From assembly GCA_002405515.1 (NCBI GenBank), contig DHLZ01000253.1:1-6123 (forward strand): a stretch of DNA of 6,123 bases, written 5' to 3'. Under the pieces are notes generated by a model, which did no database searches, was not told the origin of the DNA, and saw only the letters and a program-made list of their open reading frames with translations. The position numbers and the translations under genes were made by a program. Source of the DNA: Planctomycetaceae bacterium UBA4655 (GTDB lineage Bacteria > Planctomycetota > Planctomycetia > Pirellulales > UBA1268). Shown piece by piece: positions 6,022 through 6,123 of this stretch; within the stretch, counting starts at the first letter, position 1, and every line of letters starts with the position of its first letter.

Positions 6022-6123
6022 ATGGCCGAACGAACACGTCGCGAACTCCGGGACGAGGAAGTCCAGGGAGAGAAGTCCCTGCGGAGGCTCGGTCCGCTCC
6101 TGTCGCGGCTGCGTGCAGTGGGG
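6022..6123 (+). CDS. N-terminal fragment of a probable IS4-type transposase
   Basis: From ATG 6022 the frame stays open for 34 codons to the right edge, so only the N-terminus is visible. The residues include RRELRDEEVQGEKSLRRLGP, followed by LLSRLRAVG. From memory, this charged helix with the pattern LRD-x(2)-V-x-GEK-x-L-x(4)-PLL-x-RL resembles the start of IS4-type transposases found in many copies in planctomycete genomes; in those, a Cys-containing segment and the DDE catalytic domain follow. None of the catalytic part is in the window, so it cannot be said whether the copy is intact. An overlapping frame from ATG 6002 is also open but yields a Cys/Ser/Arg-rich sequence that does not look like protein. 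The call rests on a short match and could be wrong. Confidence 0.5.
   Translation, partial: MAERTRRELRDEEVQGEKSLRRLGPLLSRLRAVG

Noticed and set aside
6002..6123. Alternative start ATG 6002 for the right-edge gene
   Set aside because: It is in a different frame and yields a Cys/Ser/Arg-rich sequence, while ATG 6022 gives a charged helix resembling transposase N-termini.
1..6123. CRISPR array, tRNA, rRNA or toxin-antitoxin/defence module
   Set aside because: No spaced direct repeats, no cloverleaf sequence and no known defence domain were seen on either strand.

Overview
The window is GC-rich DNA whose gene content points to a member of the Planctomycetota. The two most telling genes are a membrane-anchored LysM protein with an L,D-transpeptidase-like C-terminus, built like a protein type common in that phylum, and a short outer-membrane beta-barrel resembling the planctomycete BBP7 family. 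This taxonomic call rests on recalled family features, not on a search.

Layout from left to right. Bases 1-369 hold no gene I can name; a minus-strand reading frame runs off the left edge and may be the end of a partial or decayed gene. A small four-helix DUF423 membrane protein follows (370-762, +). It converges, across 27 bp, on the LysM/L,D-transpeptidase-like gene (790-1929, -). A 151-bp divergent intergenic region then leads to a carboxy-terminal processing protease of family S41 (2081-3526, +), probably a lipoprotein. This gene converges on, and overlaps by 56 bp, a folC gene for dihydrofolate/folylpolyglutamate synthase (3471-4874, -). A 105-bp divergent spacer separates folC from the BBP7-like barrel gene (4980-5891, +). 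At the right edge a new plus-strand reading frame begins at 6022; its first 34 residues resemble the N-terminus of an IS4-type transposase, so an insertion sequence probably starts between 5892 and 6021.

No operon is evident, because neighbouring genes alternate in strand. Four of the products belong to the cell envelope (DUF423 inner-membrane protein, LysM protein, S41 protease, beta-barrel) and one, FolC, is cytosolic folate metabolism. The protease and the LysM protein are divergently transcribed from one short region and could share control, but the sequence does not prove a joint function.

The most interesting point is the LysM protein. It keeps the fold-edge motifs of an L,D-transpeptidase, but the positions expected to carry the catalytic His and Cys read Glu and Ser, and the protein has no cysteine at all. 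It looks like a non-catalytic peptidoglycan-binding derivative. I see no CRISPR array, tRNA, rRNA or evident new defence system in this window.
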